64,000 nucleotides of DNA from Denitrobacterium detoxificans (GCF_001643775.1 NZ_CP011402.1:372001-436000), one strand, 5' to 3'; shown: positions 9,556 through 18,318, counted from the first letter of the stretch. The notes: a model not told the origin generated them from the letters alone. A program made the numbers and translations.

Positions 9556-9805
9556 TTTTCGATTGATGCTCAACAGTGCCAGGTGGCAGGGGTGTCGCCG
9601 GTGCTGAGCGGATGGAATGCCCCGGGCATTGCCGAGTGGAATAGCTCGGGCCCCGCGCGTTCGCTTCGATTGCTTTTACACAACCTCCCCTCTCTTTTAT
9701 GCGGAAAGGGGAGGTTGTCGTATGTCTGGGGTGCCTTAGGCGATGCCGAGTTAAGGCTTCGATGCGGGTGAGGATGGGTGTTCGATGCGAGCGAAGGGCG
9801 AGTTG
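9556..9805. other. Non-coding segment after bioY with several inverted repeats
   Basis: No credible gene. From about 9567 to 9655 there are nested complementary segments: GCTCA...TGAGC (9567-9608 region) and CCGAG/CTCGG hairpin inside a GC-rich arm (about 9618-9656). This could be a structured RNA or bioY 3' region; no known RNA family is recognised. Confidence 0.4.
9680..9718. terminator. Strong hairpin between bioY and coaX
   Basis: Perfect 11-bp stem (ACAACCTCCCC and complement) with a 17-base loop. It lies between convergent genes bioY (+) and coaX (-). No T-run follows on either strand, so termination is likely but not certain. Confidence 0.45.
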
Positions 9806-10017
9806 GGCAAAAACGACGACTGAAAGTGAAAAAATTCGTCGTCGTACAGGTTCCTTGGGGCCGGGCGGTTTCATCTCAAAGATGCAACCTGGGGAAATGG
9901 ATTGGGAGGGGGTCGGCAAGCCCGAATTTTGCCGCTCAAATCGCAGACTTCGCCCCGATATTCCTCGTCAAGCCTGTACGACGACGAATATTTGCAATAT
10001 TTTCCGTTGATTTTGCC
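9806..10017. repeat. Long-inverted-repeat element, copy A
   Basis: About 212 bp bounded by GGCAAAA / TTTTGCC. Internal arms at 9834-9850 and 9973-9989 are a perfect 17-bp inverted repeat containing CGTCGTCGTAC. A central segment AACCTGGGGAAA (9886-9897) matches copy C (ACCTGGGGAAA) and, more loosely, copy B. No ORF of note lies inside. It ends 68 bases before the coaX stop. Confidence 0.65.
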
Positions 10018-10084
10018 AAAGAAGCTCCCGGAGCGTCTTTGGCGCGCATCCGTTCAATCGTTCCATCAGCGCAGGGGAGGTTGC

Positions 10085-10855
10085 TTACAGCTCTGCCTTT
10101 GCCTGGTAGATGAGGCGGAGGCCCTGGAGCGTGAGCTCGGGATTCACGTCGGTTACGGTTTGCGACAGGCTCGACATGAGATAGCCGAAGCCGCCGGTAG
10201 CGATGACGGGCGTTTCGGTGCCGAGTTGCTTCCAGATACGGCGCACCATGCCGTCGATAGCATCTACCTGGCCGTATACGACGCCAATCTGGATGGCCTT
10301 CACCGTGGAATTGCCAATGGCGCATCCCGGGTCGGCGAGCTCGACGTCGGGGAGCAGGGCCGTGCGGTTCACCAGCCCCTCGATGGACGTTTGGATGCCC
10401 GGGGCTATGGCGCCACCTAGGAAATGTCCGTTTTCGTCGATGACTTCGATGTTCGTTGCAGTGCCCAGGTCGAGCACGATGGCGGGGCTGCCATAGAGCG
10501 CGCGTGCGGCTACGGCGTCGGCCAGACGGTCGGCACCAGGCGTGCCGCCGTATCCCGAAGTGTCAATCATGTCGGCTACCACGTTTGCGTCAACCGACAC
10601 GACAGGGCAGTGGCACAGCGTTTTTCCAACGGTGTGCCACAGGCGGTTCAGGCTGGGAACCACTGTGGCAAGGGCAATGCCAGAAATCTGGCGCGCTTCG
10701 ATGTCCGCCATTTGGAACAGGCCGTTCAGCGCCACACGCGCCTCGTCGGAGGTCTGTTGGGCATCGGTCTGCACGCGCCACATATGCAGCAACTCTTCAC
10801 CCTCGTATACACCGAGAACGGTATGCGTGTTGCCTACGTCGATGGTAAGTAACAT
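10085..10855 (-). CDS. coaX: Type III pantothenate kinase
   Basis: A 256-residue CoaX of the ASKHA fold, phosphorylating pantothenate as the first step of coenzyme A synthesis. Diagnostic motifs are the N-terminal phosphate loop DVGNTHT (residues 6-12), GGTPGADRLADA in the middle and the DLGTATNIEVID segment, all characteristic of type III rather than type I/II kinases. Length is normal (about 255). It is alone on the minus strand, transcribed away from the response-regulator gene across a 130-base intergenic region that must hold both promoters; downstream it runs toward the long-inverted-repeat element and hairpin after bioY. Confidence 0.95.
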   Translation of the reverse strand: MLLTIDVGNTHTVLGVYEGEELLHMWRVQTDAQQTSDEARVALNGLFQMADIEARQISGIALATVVPSLNRLWHTVGKTLCHCPVVSVDANVVADMIDTSGYGGTPGADRLADAVAARALYGSPAIVLDLGTATNIEVIDENGHFLGGAIAPGIQTSIEGLVNRTALLPDVELADPGCAIGNSTVKAIQIGVVYGQVDAIDGMVRRIWKQLGTETPVIATGGFGYLMSSLSQTVTDVNPELTLQGLRLIYQAKAEL

Positions 10856-10985
10856 GTACGTGTCAGCCCCTTAGCGGTTCGAAATTGTATTTTGGGTGAT
10901 ATGATAATACGAGCTCAAGAAAAACTTCTGTTCACCTTCCGATTCGGCACGTGTCCTATCGGCGAACATAGTCAAGGAGCAGCCC

Positions 10986-11675
10986 ATGAACGATAACGCA
11001 GCGCGCATCCTCGTAGTAGACGACGAGCAGACCATCACCGATTTCGTCGGATACGCACTGAAGAAGGAAGGGTTCGAGCCTGACGTGGCAAGCAATGGCG
11101 AAGACGCCTTGGCCATGGCGGGGAAGAACGACTACGACCTGTTCATTCTCGACATTATGCTTCCCGGCATGGACGGCTACGAACTATGCCGCCGCCTGCG
11201 CAGCAAGACGAGCGCCCCGGTGCTGTTCCTCTCTGCGCGAGACACGGAACTCGACAAGGTCGTCGGCCTGGAAATTGGAGGCGACGACTACCTGAGCAAG
11301 CCGTTTGGCCTGCGCGAGCTCGTGGCGCGCGTGCGCGCCCTGCTTCGCCGCGGCACTGGCCAGATGGAACAGAGCCATGCCATTACGGCAAGCGGTATCA
11401 CGCTCGACGAAGATGCTCACACCGCTGTGGGCGAATCGGGCCCCATTGATCTCACGCCGCGAGAGTTCGAATTGCTGGCCGCGCTCATGAAGCACGCGGG
11501 TAATGTGGTCTCCCGCGAAGACCTGCTGCGTGATGCGTGGGGCTGGGAATACCTCACCGAAACGAAGACGGTCGACACGCACATCAAGCGCCTGCGCGAT
11601 AAGATCTCCCAGGCGGGCTACGACGCCGCCATCGTGGAAACGGTGCGCGGTTACGGGTATCGCTTCCGTGCATAG
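10986..11675 (+). CDS. Response regulator, OmpR/PhoB family
   Basis: A 229-residue two-domain regulator. Residues 7-120 form the receiver: acidic pair D12-D13, phospho-acceptor D56 in LFILDIMLPG, and K105-type lysine in LSKPFG. Residues about 135-229 form the winged-helix DNA-binding domain (LTPREFELL ... VDTHIKRLRDKI ... VRGYGYRF). Start ATG is preceded by AAGGAG at good spacing. The partner histidine kinase begins about 10 bases after the stop. Target genes are not indicated by the context. Confidence 0.93.
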   Translation: MNDNAARILVVDDEQTITDFVGYALKKEGFEPDVASNGEDALAMAGKNDYDLFILDIMLPGMDGYELCRRLRSKTSAPVLFLSARDTELDKVVGLEIGGDDYLSKPFGLRELVARVRALLRRGTGQMEQSHAITASGITLDEDAHTAVGESGPIDLTPREFELLAALMKHAGNVVSREDLLRDAWGWEYLTETKTVDTHIKRLRDKISQAGYDAAIVETVRGYGYRFRA

Positions 11676-11684
11676 GGGCGCCTC

Positions 11685-12716
11685 ACGAATAAACTCTCAA
11701 CATATTTCGCGTGCTTCGTCACGCTGATCTGCATATTCGCTTGCGCGGCCATTCTTGTCATCGCGAGCGTGTACGGCGCCATCGATGCGTTTACGTTCAG
11801 CCTTATCGTGCCGCTGGCGCTGGCGATCTTCATGTTCTCGCTTGTGGTGGGTCACTTCATGGGACAGCCGCTATCCGATTTGCGTGACGCCATCAAGGCG
11901 TACCGCGCGGGAGATGCGAACGTGAATTTCCGCAGGCGCGGGGCGCTGCGCGAAGCCGATGACTTGGCCGTCGACTTCAAGGACCTACTCGATTCCTCGT
12001 ATGCCCAATGCGCCGACTTGTCTCGCAGGGAAAAGCAACAGGTTCAGTTCGTGGGCGACGTCGCTCACGAACTGCGCACGCCGCTTACGGCCATCCATGG
12101 CAATGCCGAGCTCCTATCCGATCCCGACCTGCCTCCCGAGTTGCACGATAAGTTCTGCAACACCATCATTCGGGAAACGGAACGCCTTACGCGCCTTACG
12201 AACGACTTGCTCTCGTTGCAGCACATCGAAGGCGACAGCCATGTGCTTAACTTCAAGCGCATCAACTTGAAGCCGCTTGCCCAGGAAGCGGTGGATGCCC
12301 TGGCTCCGGTGCTGGCCGACCGACAGGCGAACGTCGAGATCACGGGCGAAGCGCCCGATGTGCTGGGCAATTGGGATCGCCTGAAGCAGGTCGTCTCGAA
12401 CCTGGTGGACAATGCGAGTCGCTTCGTGGAGCCAGGTGGCCACATCCGCGTGGAACTGTATGGCGTGAAGGGAAATTCCGTCATCGCCGTGAAAGACGAC
12501 GGTACGGGCTTCGGCGACGTGGATCCGAAGATGCTATTTGAGCGCTTCTATCGCACCGACTTCAGTCGCGCCCGCAACACGGGTGGCAGTGGCTTGGGCT
12601 TGGCCATTGTGAAGAGCGTTGTGGAGTCTCACGACGGCACGGTCGAGGCATACAATCTGCCCGAGGGCGGTGCGTGCTTCATCGTGGCCATCCCCAGCGT
12701 GGGCAGCGCCTCCTAA
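11685..12716 (+). CDS. Sensor histidine kinase, start codon anomalous (ACG)
   Basis: Cognate kinase of the preceding regulator. From the regulator's TAG at 11673 the frame stays open and codes at once for a hydrophobic helix (NKLSTYFACFVTLICIF...), but no ATG, GTG or TTG occurs before GTG 11769, which would delete that first membrane helix. An AGGGG lies 6 bases before ACG 11685, exactly where a start is expected, so I place the start there: 343 residues. Then two closely spaced membrane helices with almost no outer loop, a HAMP-like linker, HisKA with H128 in DVAHELRTP, and HATPase_c (NLVDNASRF, DDGTGFG, GGSGLGLAI). Either a rare ACG start, a sequencing error for ATG, or a weakened gene; the catalytic parts are intact. 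Confidence 0.85.
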   Translation, partial: TNKLSTYFACFVTLICIFACAAILVIASVYGAIDAFTFSLIVPLALAIFMFSLVVGHFMGQPLSDLRDAIKAYRAGDANVNFRRRGALREADDLAVDFKDLLDSSYAQCADLSRREKQQVQFVGDVAHELRTPLTAIHGNAELLSDPDLPPELHDKFCNTIIRETERLTRLTNDLLSLQHIEGDSHVLNFKRINLKPLAQEAVDALAPVLADRQANVEITGEAPDVLGNWDRLKQVVSNLVDNASRFVEPGGHIRVELYGVKGNSVIAVKDDGTGFGDVDPKMLFERFYRTDFSRARNTGGSGLGLAIVKSVVESHDGTVEAYNLPEGGACFIVAIPSVGSAS

Positions 12717-12790
12717 CCGCTCACCGTTGAAACGTTCCGCGCGTCTCGCGTGCCGGCGTACAGGGCATCACCCCTATCGTGCCATTTTTG

Positions 12791-14356
12791 GAGGCTTCGG
12801 TAGTTTGTGTGACAAGGGGCTAGCCTAGGCAGCAACGCTCTTCGCTCCCTTCACGCCCTTCTTCCTCGCCTTCACCGGGCGACCCGGGAGCTGGGGCTGG
12901 CAGTCGCCGCACCTGAGCATGAGCAGGGCCACGAGGTTGTCGGTGTTGCGGAAGCCGTAGCCCATCCTCACCGTCACCTTGATCTTGTTGTTGATGGCCT
13001 CTACGCGCCCGTTGCTGATGCCGAGCTCGACTGCGGCGATGATGTCGTCGCGCCGGCGGCGCACCTTCTTCTCCACGGCGACGACCTTGGCGATCTTGCA
13101 GTAGGCGGCCCTGTGCATCCAGTCGTCGAGCAGCTCGGCGGCCTCGGAGCCGTCGGCTGCCCGGAAGACGGCCCGCAGGTCCTCCTTGAGCTCCCAGGCC
13201 CTGACCAGCCGCGAGCCGGCCCTCTTCTTGAGCGCCTCGAGCCTCGCCCTCTGGCCGTCGGTGAGGTCCTCGGGGTTCTTCACGAGCGCGTAGCGGCTGC
13301 CCTTGATGGAGGCCGCCTCCTCCTCGAGCGCCCTGACCTCCTCGGGCGGCAGCTCGCCTTTGGCAGGCCTGCCGCGCTTGCCCTCGGGCCTGGGCCTGGC
13401 GGCCCTGGCGGCGGCCCTGGCGGCGTTCCACTCCTCGCAGCGCACGGCGTCGAGCGCGTCGTTCATCCACTGGACCACGTGGAAGGGGTCCATGACCCAC
13501 CTCGCGTTGGGGCAGCGGCGCTTGACCAGCTGCCTTATCCACCTCGCGCCGTCGGCGGTCACCACCTCTATGGCGCGCCTCTGCTCGCGCGTGAGCTCGT
13601 CGAGGAACAGGTTGAGCACGTCCTTGCCGGTGCCCTCGTGCGCCCAGATGAGGCAGCCGCGGTCGTGGTCGACGACCACCGTGACGTACTTGTGGCCCTT
13701 CTTGTACGACGTCTCGTCGATGCCGATGCGGCGCACGCCGTCGAACCTCGAGGCGCCGCGCGCGGCCTCCAGCTCGGCGTAGACGCGCCTGCACACGCCG
13801 CCCACGCTGTGCCACTCGACGCGGGCGAGCTCGGAGACCGCCGAGGCGGTGCAGCGGACCGCCAGCCACGCCACCCAGTCCTCGAAGTCACGCGTGAAGC
13901 GCGCCCCGTGCCGCGCCCAGGGGACGGCCTCGGTGCGCACGCCGTGCTCCGGGCAGCGCACCCTGCAGGGCGCGTACTCCAGGTAGCAGGCCGAGCGCGC
14001 CAGGTCCATCGCCCTCCACAGCCTGGGGGCCCCGCGGTTCGCCATGTCGTAGAAGTCGCAGGCCCTGCCGCATACGGGGCAGCGGCGCTGCTCGCGCTTG
14101 TAGGGCCGGACGCTCACGACGATGCGCTCGGCCTCGATGCGCGCGCCCAGGACGACCGTGCGGGCCAGACCGAGGGCGAGAAGTAGTAGACTCTTCATGC
14201 GTCACACCTCTTCGGTTGTCTGAATTTGGCTTAGCAATCATAGGCGGATGACGCGGAAACGGCCCCTCCCGGGGCCGTTTCAGTTCCAGATCGTTGTTTT
14301 CGCCCGCTGAGCTGGGCCTATGCCGGAATCTCTCCCACAGAAACCACCGAAGAGCC
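12791..14356 (-). mobile_element. ISL3-family insertion sequence, complete, with 8-bp target duplication
   Basis: A 1566-bp element. Ends are imperfect inverted repeats: GAGGCTTCGGTAGTTT reading in from 12791 and GGCTCTTCGGTGGTTT reading in from 14356 on the other strand; the latter begins with the GGCTCTT typical of ISL3-family ends. The flanks carry an exact 8-bp direct repeat CATTTTTG at 12783-12790 and 14357-14364; 8 bp is the usual ISL3 duplication. One intact transposase gene fills most of it. A 10-bp perfect hairpin (14257-14280) sits in the transposase leader. Intact ends, ORF and duplication suggest recent insertion. Confidence 0.92.
12825..14198 (-). CDS. ISL3-family transposase
   Basis: A 457-residue transposase. 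The N-terminal 90 residues carry paired cysteines (CPVCGRAC ... CRVRCPEHG) forming the zinc-ribbon of ISL3 transposases; a helix-turn-helix region follows. The DDE catalytic core is visible: GIDETSYKKGHKY (first D near residue 166), VTADGARW (second D) and the C-terminal NGRVEAINNKIK containing the conserved E. The coding DNA is markedly richer in GC and in CTG/GAG/AGG codons than the flanking genes, consistent with horizontal arrival. It reads against the direction of the neighbouring genes and ends 34 bases inside the left IS end. Confidence 0.95.
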   Translation of the reverse strand: MKSLLLLALGLARTVVLGARIEAERIVVSVRPYKREQRRCPVCGRACDFYDMANRGAPRLWRAMDLARSACYLEYAPCRVRCPEHGVRTEAVPWARHGARFTRDFEDWVAWLAVRCTASAVSELARVEWHSVGGVCRRVYAELEAARGASRFDGVRRIGIDETSYKKGHKYVTVVVDHDRGCLIWAHEGTGKDVLNLFLDELTREQRRAIEVVTADGARWIRQLVKRRCPNARWVMDPFHVVQWMNDALDAVRCEEWNAARAAARAARPRPEGKRGRPAKGELPPEEVRALEEEAASIKGSRYALVKNPEDLTDGQRARLEALKKRAGSRLVRAWELKEDLRAVFRAADGSEAAELLDDWMHRAAYCKIAKVVAVEKKVRRRRDDIIAAVELGISNGRVEAINNKIKVTVRMGYGFRNTDNLVALLMLRCGDCQPQLPGRPVKARKKGVKGAKSVAA

Positions 14357-14404
14357 CATTTTTGCCATATCCGTTCTGCTTTTGCGTCGTTCGCGGCAAC
14401 CACG

Positions 14405-14433
14405 TCAGCGCCGTCGCGCCCCTGAGATACAAT
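14405..14433 (+). promoter_or_regulatory. Possible fhs promoter
   Basis: A TACAAT -10 box at 14428-14433 with a poor -35 (TCAGCG) 17 bases upstream, 35 bases before the fhs start. It lies just outside the IS, so the IS did not remove it. Confidence 0.35.
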
Positions 14434-14468
14434 GCGCCTAGGTGAAGTCCGCGAGAGAAAGGCGCTGC

Positions 14469-16136
14469 ATGCTGACCGATATCGAAATCGCCCAGGCGAC
14501 CAAGGCTCGTCCCATTACCGAGATTGCCGATGTGGCCGGTGTTCCCCGCGAATACCTGGAGCTTTACGGCAATACGAAGGCTAAAGTCGATTACAACCTG
14601 CTGCGCGATTCACAGCATGAAGATGGCAAGCTCGTACTCGTTACCGCCATCAACCCCACTCCTGCGGGCGAAGGCAAGACCACCACGACGGTGGGCCTGG
14701 CCGATGCCATGAACCTTATTGGCAAGAAGACGGTCGTTGCTCTGCGCGAGCCGTCGCTTGGCCCGGTGTTCGGCATCAAGGGCGGCGCTGCCGGCGGTGG
14801 CTATGCCCAGGTTATTCCCATGGAGGACATTAACCTGCATTTCACGGGCGACTTCCATGCCATCGGCGCTGCGAACAACCTGCTTGCCGCACTGCTCGAC
14901 GCGCACATCCACAATGGCAACGAGCTCGACATCGACACGCGCCGCATCACGTGGAAGCGCGTCGTCGACATGAACGATCGTCAGCTGCGTCACGTGGTCG
15001 ACGGCTTGGGCGGCAAGGCGAATGGCGTGCCGCGCGAAGACGGCTTCGACATCACGGTGGCCAGCGAGGTCATGGCCATCTTCTGCCTGGCTACCTCCAT
15101 CACTGACCTGAAGGAGCGCCTGGGTCGCATCGTGGTTGGCTACAGCCATGCTGGCGAGCCCGTTACCGCGCATCAGCTGCATGCCGAAGGTGCTATGGCG
15201 GCGCTTCTGAAGGATGCGCTCAAGCCCAACCTGGTCCAGACGCTGGAAGGCACGCCTGCATTCATCCATGGCGGCCCGTTCGCAAACATCGCGCATGGCT
15301 GCAATTCCATCATGGCCACTCGCATGGCCATGGCCCTGGGCGATTACTGCATCACCGAGGCCGGCTTCGGTGCCGACCTGGGTGCCGAGAAGTTCCTGGA
15401 CATCAAGTGCCGCCTTACGGGCCTGAAGCCCGACGCGGTGGTCGTCGTTGCTACGGTGCGCGCGCTGAAGAATCATGGCGGCGTTCCGAAAGACCAGCTC
15501 AACGATGAGAATCTCGAGGCGCTCGAGGCTGGCCTGCCCAACCTCCTGCAGCACGTGGAAAACATTACGAAGGTCTACAAGCTTCCCTGTGTGGTTGCCA
15601 TCAACGCATTCCCGACCGACACGAAGGCCGAGCTCGATCTGGTCGAAGCCAAGTGCAAGGAACTGGGCGTGAACGTGGCGCTTTCCGAGGTGTGGGCTCA
15701 GGGCGGCAAGGGCGGCACGGCGCTGGCCGAAGAGGTCGTGCGCCTGTGCGAGCAGCCCAACGACTTCTCGTTCAGCTACGAGCTGGAAGGTGGCATCGCC
15801 GACAAGATCCGCACGCTGGCCAAGCGCATCTACCGCGCCGACGACGTGGATTTCACGGCCGCTGCGAAGAAGGAAATCGCCGAGCTCGAGCGCCTTGGTT
15901 TCGCCGACATGCCCGTATGCATGGCGAAGACCCAGTACAGCTTTAGCGACGACGCCTCGCTGCTGGGCGCGCCCCGCGGCTTCCGCATGACAGTGCGCAA
16001 CGTGAAGGTCAGTGCAGGTGCGGGCTTTATCGTCGCGCTCACGGGTAGTATCATGACGATGCCCGGCTTGGGCAAGCGTCCCGCGGCGTTCAATATCGAC
16101 GTCGACGAGACGGGCAAGATTACCGGTCTGTTCTAA
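14469..16136 (+). CDS. fhs: Formate-tetrahydrofolate ligase
   Basis: A 555-residue enzyme, the standard length, that makes 10-formyl-THF from formate, THF and ATP. The P-loop-like ATP site [14 protein letters not shown] is at about residues 60-73, followed by [20 protein letters not shown] and the FTGDFHAI segment, all strongly conserved in the family. The ATG at 14469 is chosen over an upstream in-frame ATG because it begins the conserved N-terminus and gives the family length. fchA and folD follow, so the three steps formate to methylene-THF are encoded together. This is the first part of the Wood-Ljungdahl methyl branch; the rest of that pathway is not in the window, so use in acetogenesis or only in C1 supply is open. 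Confidence 0.97.
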   Translation: MLTDIEIAQATKARPITEIADVAGVPREYLELYGNTKAKVDYNLLRDSQHEDGKLVLVTAINPTPAGEGKTTTTVGLADAMNLIGKKTVVALREPSLGPVFGIKGGAAGGGYAQVIPMEDINLHFTGDFHAIGAANNLLAALLDAHIHNGNELDIDTRRITWKRVVDMNDRQLRHVVDGLGGKANGVPREDGFDITVASEVMAIFCLATSITDLKERLGRIVVGYSHAGEPVTAHQLHAEGAMAALLKDALKPNLVQTLEGTPAFIHGGPFANIAHGCNSIMATRMAMALGDYCITEAGFGADLGAEKFLDIKCRLTGLKPDAVVVVATVRALKNHGGVPKDQLNDENLEALEAGLPNLLQHVENITKVYKLPCVVAINAFPTDTKAELDLVEAKCKELGVNVALSEVWAQGGKGGTALAEEVVRLCEQPNDFSFSYELEGGIADKIRTLAKRIYRADDVDFTAAAKKEIAELERLGFADMPVCMAKTQYSFSDDASLLGAPRGFRMTVRNVKVSAGAGFIVALTGSIMTMPGLGKRPAAFNIDVDETGKITGLF

Positions 16137-16173
16137 ATGCATCCGCGTAGCTACGTGGTCATATGAGGTATGG

Positions 16174-16203
16174 GAAGCGGGAAGGTTCTGCCTTCCCGCT
16201 TCT
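16174..16203 (+). terminator. Hairpin between fhs and fchA
   Basis: 12-bp inverted repeat (GAAGCGGGAAGG and complement) with a 6-base loop, 38 bases after the fhs stop. No clear U-tract; it may attenuate rather than fully end transcription into fchA-folD. Confidence 0.5.
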
Positions 16204-16216
16204 GTAAGGTGGGGAA

Positions 16217-16831
16217 ATGGTCGACACTACGTTTATCGACAAGTTGGCGAGCGCCGATCCTACGCCCGGCGGTGGTGGGGCCTGCGCATATTGCGGCGCC
16301 CTGGCTGCGGCCCTGGGCTCCATGGTGGGAAACCTTACGGTTGGCAAGCCGAAGTACGCGCAGGTGGAAGAGCGCGTGAAGGAAACCCTTGGCGAGCTCG
16401 AAGCGCTGCGCGTTCGCTTGCTGGAGCTCATCGACGAAGACGCCCGCGCGTTTGCGCCTCTGGCTGCGGCGTATGGCATGCCGCGCAGCACGCCCGAAGA
16501 GCTTGCCGAGCGCGACGCTGCGTTGCAGTCGGCACTCGTGGGCGCAACGGAAGCGCCGCTTGCTATCATGAACGCGTGCGTGCGTGTCATCGAGCTGTGT
16601 GACGTCATGGCGCATGATGGCAGCCGCCTGGCGGTCAGCGATGCTGGCGTCGCGGCGGCGTTTGCCCGCGCGGCGCTTATGGGGGCATCGCTCAACGTGT
16701 ATATCAACGCGAAGTCTCTCGCGGATGCTTCCGCGGCGGACGCCTATCGCGCTCAGGCCGACGCGCTCATCGCGGAATACGCCGCAAAAGCCCAGGCAAC
16801 ATTCGATTACGTTGCGCAGGAGGTGCGCTAG
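16217..16831 (+). CDS. fchA: Cyclodeaminase/cyclohydrolase family protein (methenyl-THF cyclohydrolase FchA-like)
   Basis: A 204-residue all-helical protein of the formiminotransferase-cyclodeaminase family. The N-terminal TPGGGGACAYCGALAAALG loop (residues 16-34) is the folate-binding signature of the family. In anaerobes such single-domain proteins beside fhs and folD act as 5,10-methenyl-THF cyclohydrolases; in others the domain is a formimino-THF cyclodeaminase for histidine breakdown. The location between fhs and folD favours the former. Start ATG has GGTGGGG upstream; the stop overlaps the folD leader, with folD starting 1 base later, implying coupling. A bifunctional FolD next door may make the cyclohydrolase partly redundant. 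Confidence 0.85.
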   Translation: MVDTTFIDKLASADPTPGGGGACAYCGALAAALGSMVGNLTVGKPKYAQVEERVKETLGELEALRVRLLELIDEDARAFAPLAAAYGMPRSTPEELAERDAALQSALVGATEAPLAIMNACVRVIELCDVMAHDGSRLAVSDAGVAAAFARAALMGASLNVYINAKSLADASAADAYRAQADALIAEYAAKAQATFDYVAQEVR

Positions 16832-16832
16832 C

Positions 16833-17690
16833 ATGGCTCGTATTCTTTCCGGTAAGGAAGTCGTCCAGGCAATGGCCCCTGGCTTGAAGGAACGCGTACA
16901 GGGGTGCGTCGAAGCTGGTGCGCAGCCTACGCTCGCCATCTTGCGCGTGGGCGAAAACCCCAGCGACCTTAGCTACGAGCGCACGGCATGCAAGCGTGCC
17001 GAGGCGCTTGGGGTGGGCATTCGCTCCATCGTGCTTCCCGCCAACGTAACGAACGACCAGCTTCTTGATGCGATTGCACAGGTAAACGCCGATGAATCCA
17101 TTCATGGCTGTCTTATGTTCCGTCCGCTGCCTGCCGGGCTCGATGAGGCGGCAGCGTGCGCGGCACTCGATGCGCGCAAGGATATCGATGGCATCTCTCC
17201 CGCATCGCTCGCGCGCGTGTTCACGGGTGCGGGGTATGGCTTCCCGCCGGCAACGGCCCAGGCCTGCATGCACGTGCTCGACCATTATGGCGTGCAGCTG
17301 CATGGCGCCCGCGTCGTGGTGGTGGGGCGCAGCCTGGTCATTGGCAAGCCCGTGGCCATGATGCTGCTCGCGCGCAACGCCACCGTCACCATGTGTCATT
17401 CGCGTACCGAGGACCTTGCGGCTCGTTGCCGCGAGGCCGATGTCGTCATTTGCGCGACGGGGCGTGCGAAGGCGTTCGGAGCGGAATGCTTCGCGCCTGG
17501 TCAGACTATCATCGACGTGGGCATCAACTTCGACGAGGCGAGGAATCTATGTGGCGACGTCGACTTCGACGCGGCCGAGCCCATCGTTGGAGCCATCACG
17601 CCCGTACCCGGCGGCATTGGCACGGTTACCACGTCTACCACCATGGAGCACGTCATCCATTCGTGCGAAAGCGCGCTCGGAATCGCGTAA
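16833..17690 (+). CDS. folD: Methylene-THF dehydrogenase / methenyl-THF cyclohydrolase
   Basis: A 285-residue FolD that interconverts 5,10-methylene-THF, 5,10-methenyl-THF and 10-formyl-THF using NAD(P). Seen: the catalytic lysine region near SYERTACKRAEALG (conserved Y and K about residues 50-55), PLPAGLDEAAAC (the family PLP motif), DIDGISPASLAR, and the Rossmann segment VVVGRSLVIGKPVAMMLL, ending in PVPGGIGTVTTSTTMEH. Start ATG is preceded by GGAGGTG within the end of fchA. Completes the C1 set with fhs and fchA. Transcription is likely ended by the hairpin at 17699-17729. Confidence 0.96.
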   Translation: MARILSGKEVVQAMAPGLKERVQGCVEAGAQPTLAILRVGENPSDLSYERTACKRAEALGVGIRSIVLPANVTNDQLLDAIAQVNADESIHGCLMFRPLPAGLDEAAACAALDARKDIDGISPASLARVFTGAGYGFPPATAQACMHVLDHYGVQLHGARVVVVGRSLVIGKPVAMMLLARNATVTMCHSRTEDLAARCREADVVICATGRAKAFGAECFAPGQTIIDVGINFDEARNLCGDVDFDAAEPIVGAITPVPGGIGTVTTSTTMEHVIHSCESALGIA

Positions 17691-17698
17691 TCCTGCGG

Positions 17699-17735
17699 CT
17701 TGCGCGCGTGGCGGTACCTTGCGCGCAAGCTGTTA
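17699..17735 (+). terminator. Hairpin after folD
   Basis: Perfect 9-bp stem (CTTGCGCGC / GCGCGCAAG) with a 13-base loop, followed by CTGTTATT. A TACAAT box at 17762-17767, just before tsaE, suggests a new promoter beyond it. Confidence 0.5.
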
Positions 17736-17773
17736 TTCGTTTGAAGACGGGTCGGGGGCGCTACAATAGCGGC

Positions 17774-18280
17774 ATGAACGATGAACTCGCATATACGTGC
17801 ACGTGCGCCGATCTGGAACAGACGGGCGCCCTGGCTTCCCAGCTCGCCCCGCTTCTGCGCGCGGGCGACGTCGTCATGCTCAATGGCGATCTGGGTGCTG
17901 GCAAGACCAGTTTCGTCCAGGCCGTTGCGCGTGCCCTTGGCGTCACCGATGACGTCACGAGTCCCACGTTTACCATTCAGCTTACTTACGAAAGCGGTTC
18001 GCTCGTGCTAAATCATTTCGACCTGTATCGTCTCGACGATGCCGATCAACTCTACGACCTTGGCTATTGGGAAACGCTCGAGGGATGTGGCGTCTCCTTC
18101 GTGGAATGGGGCGAAAAGTTCCCCGACGAGGCGCCGGAAGACTACCTGGAGCTGCTGCTTTCCGCAAATGGCAAGGGCGGCCGCGATTATCGCGCCATCG
18201 CCCGCGGCAAGCGCGCGAACCAGCTGCTGTTCAACTGGGTGCAGGCTGCCCCGGATGCCTGGCATCGCCTGGGCGAATAG
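17774..18280 (+). CDS. tsaE: tRNA t6A biosynthesis ATPase TsaE
   Basis: A 168-residue P-loop ATPase with Walker A GDLGAGKTSF (about residues 38-47), the following TSPTF motif and FDLYRLDD, all diagnostic of TsaE (YjeE). TsaE binds the TsaB-TsaD dimer and drives cycles of threonylcarbamoyl transfer to A37 of ANN-decoding tRNAs. It is followed 38 bases later by the gene carrying both partners in one polypeptide. The start ATG was chosen as the first in frame giving the family length; there is no strong Shine-Dalgarno, but a TACAAT box lies only a few bases upstream, so the message may be nearly leaderless. Confidence 0.93.
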   Translation: MNDELAYTCTCADLEQTGALASQLAPLLRAGDVVMLNGDLGAGKTSFVQAVARALGVTDDVTSPTFTIQLTYESGSLVLNHFDLYRLDDADQLYDLGYWETLEGCGVSFVEWGEKFPDEAPEDYLELLLSANGKGGRDYRAIARGKRANQLLFNWVQAAPDAWHRLGE

Positions 18281-18318
18281 CGTTTCGCTGGGCTAGCGTG
18301 CTTTTGGGAAAGATACCG

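Noticed and set aside
13113-14186. 357-codon plus-strand frame opposite the transposase
   Set aside because: An artefact of very high GC in the transposase gene; composition dominated by Gly/Pro/Ala/Arg, no domain.
14257-14280. Terminator for an upstream gene
   Set aside because: The hairpin lies inside the insertion sequence, in the transposase leader, and has no T-run; it belongs to the element.
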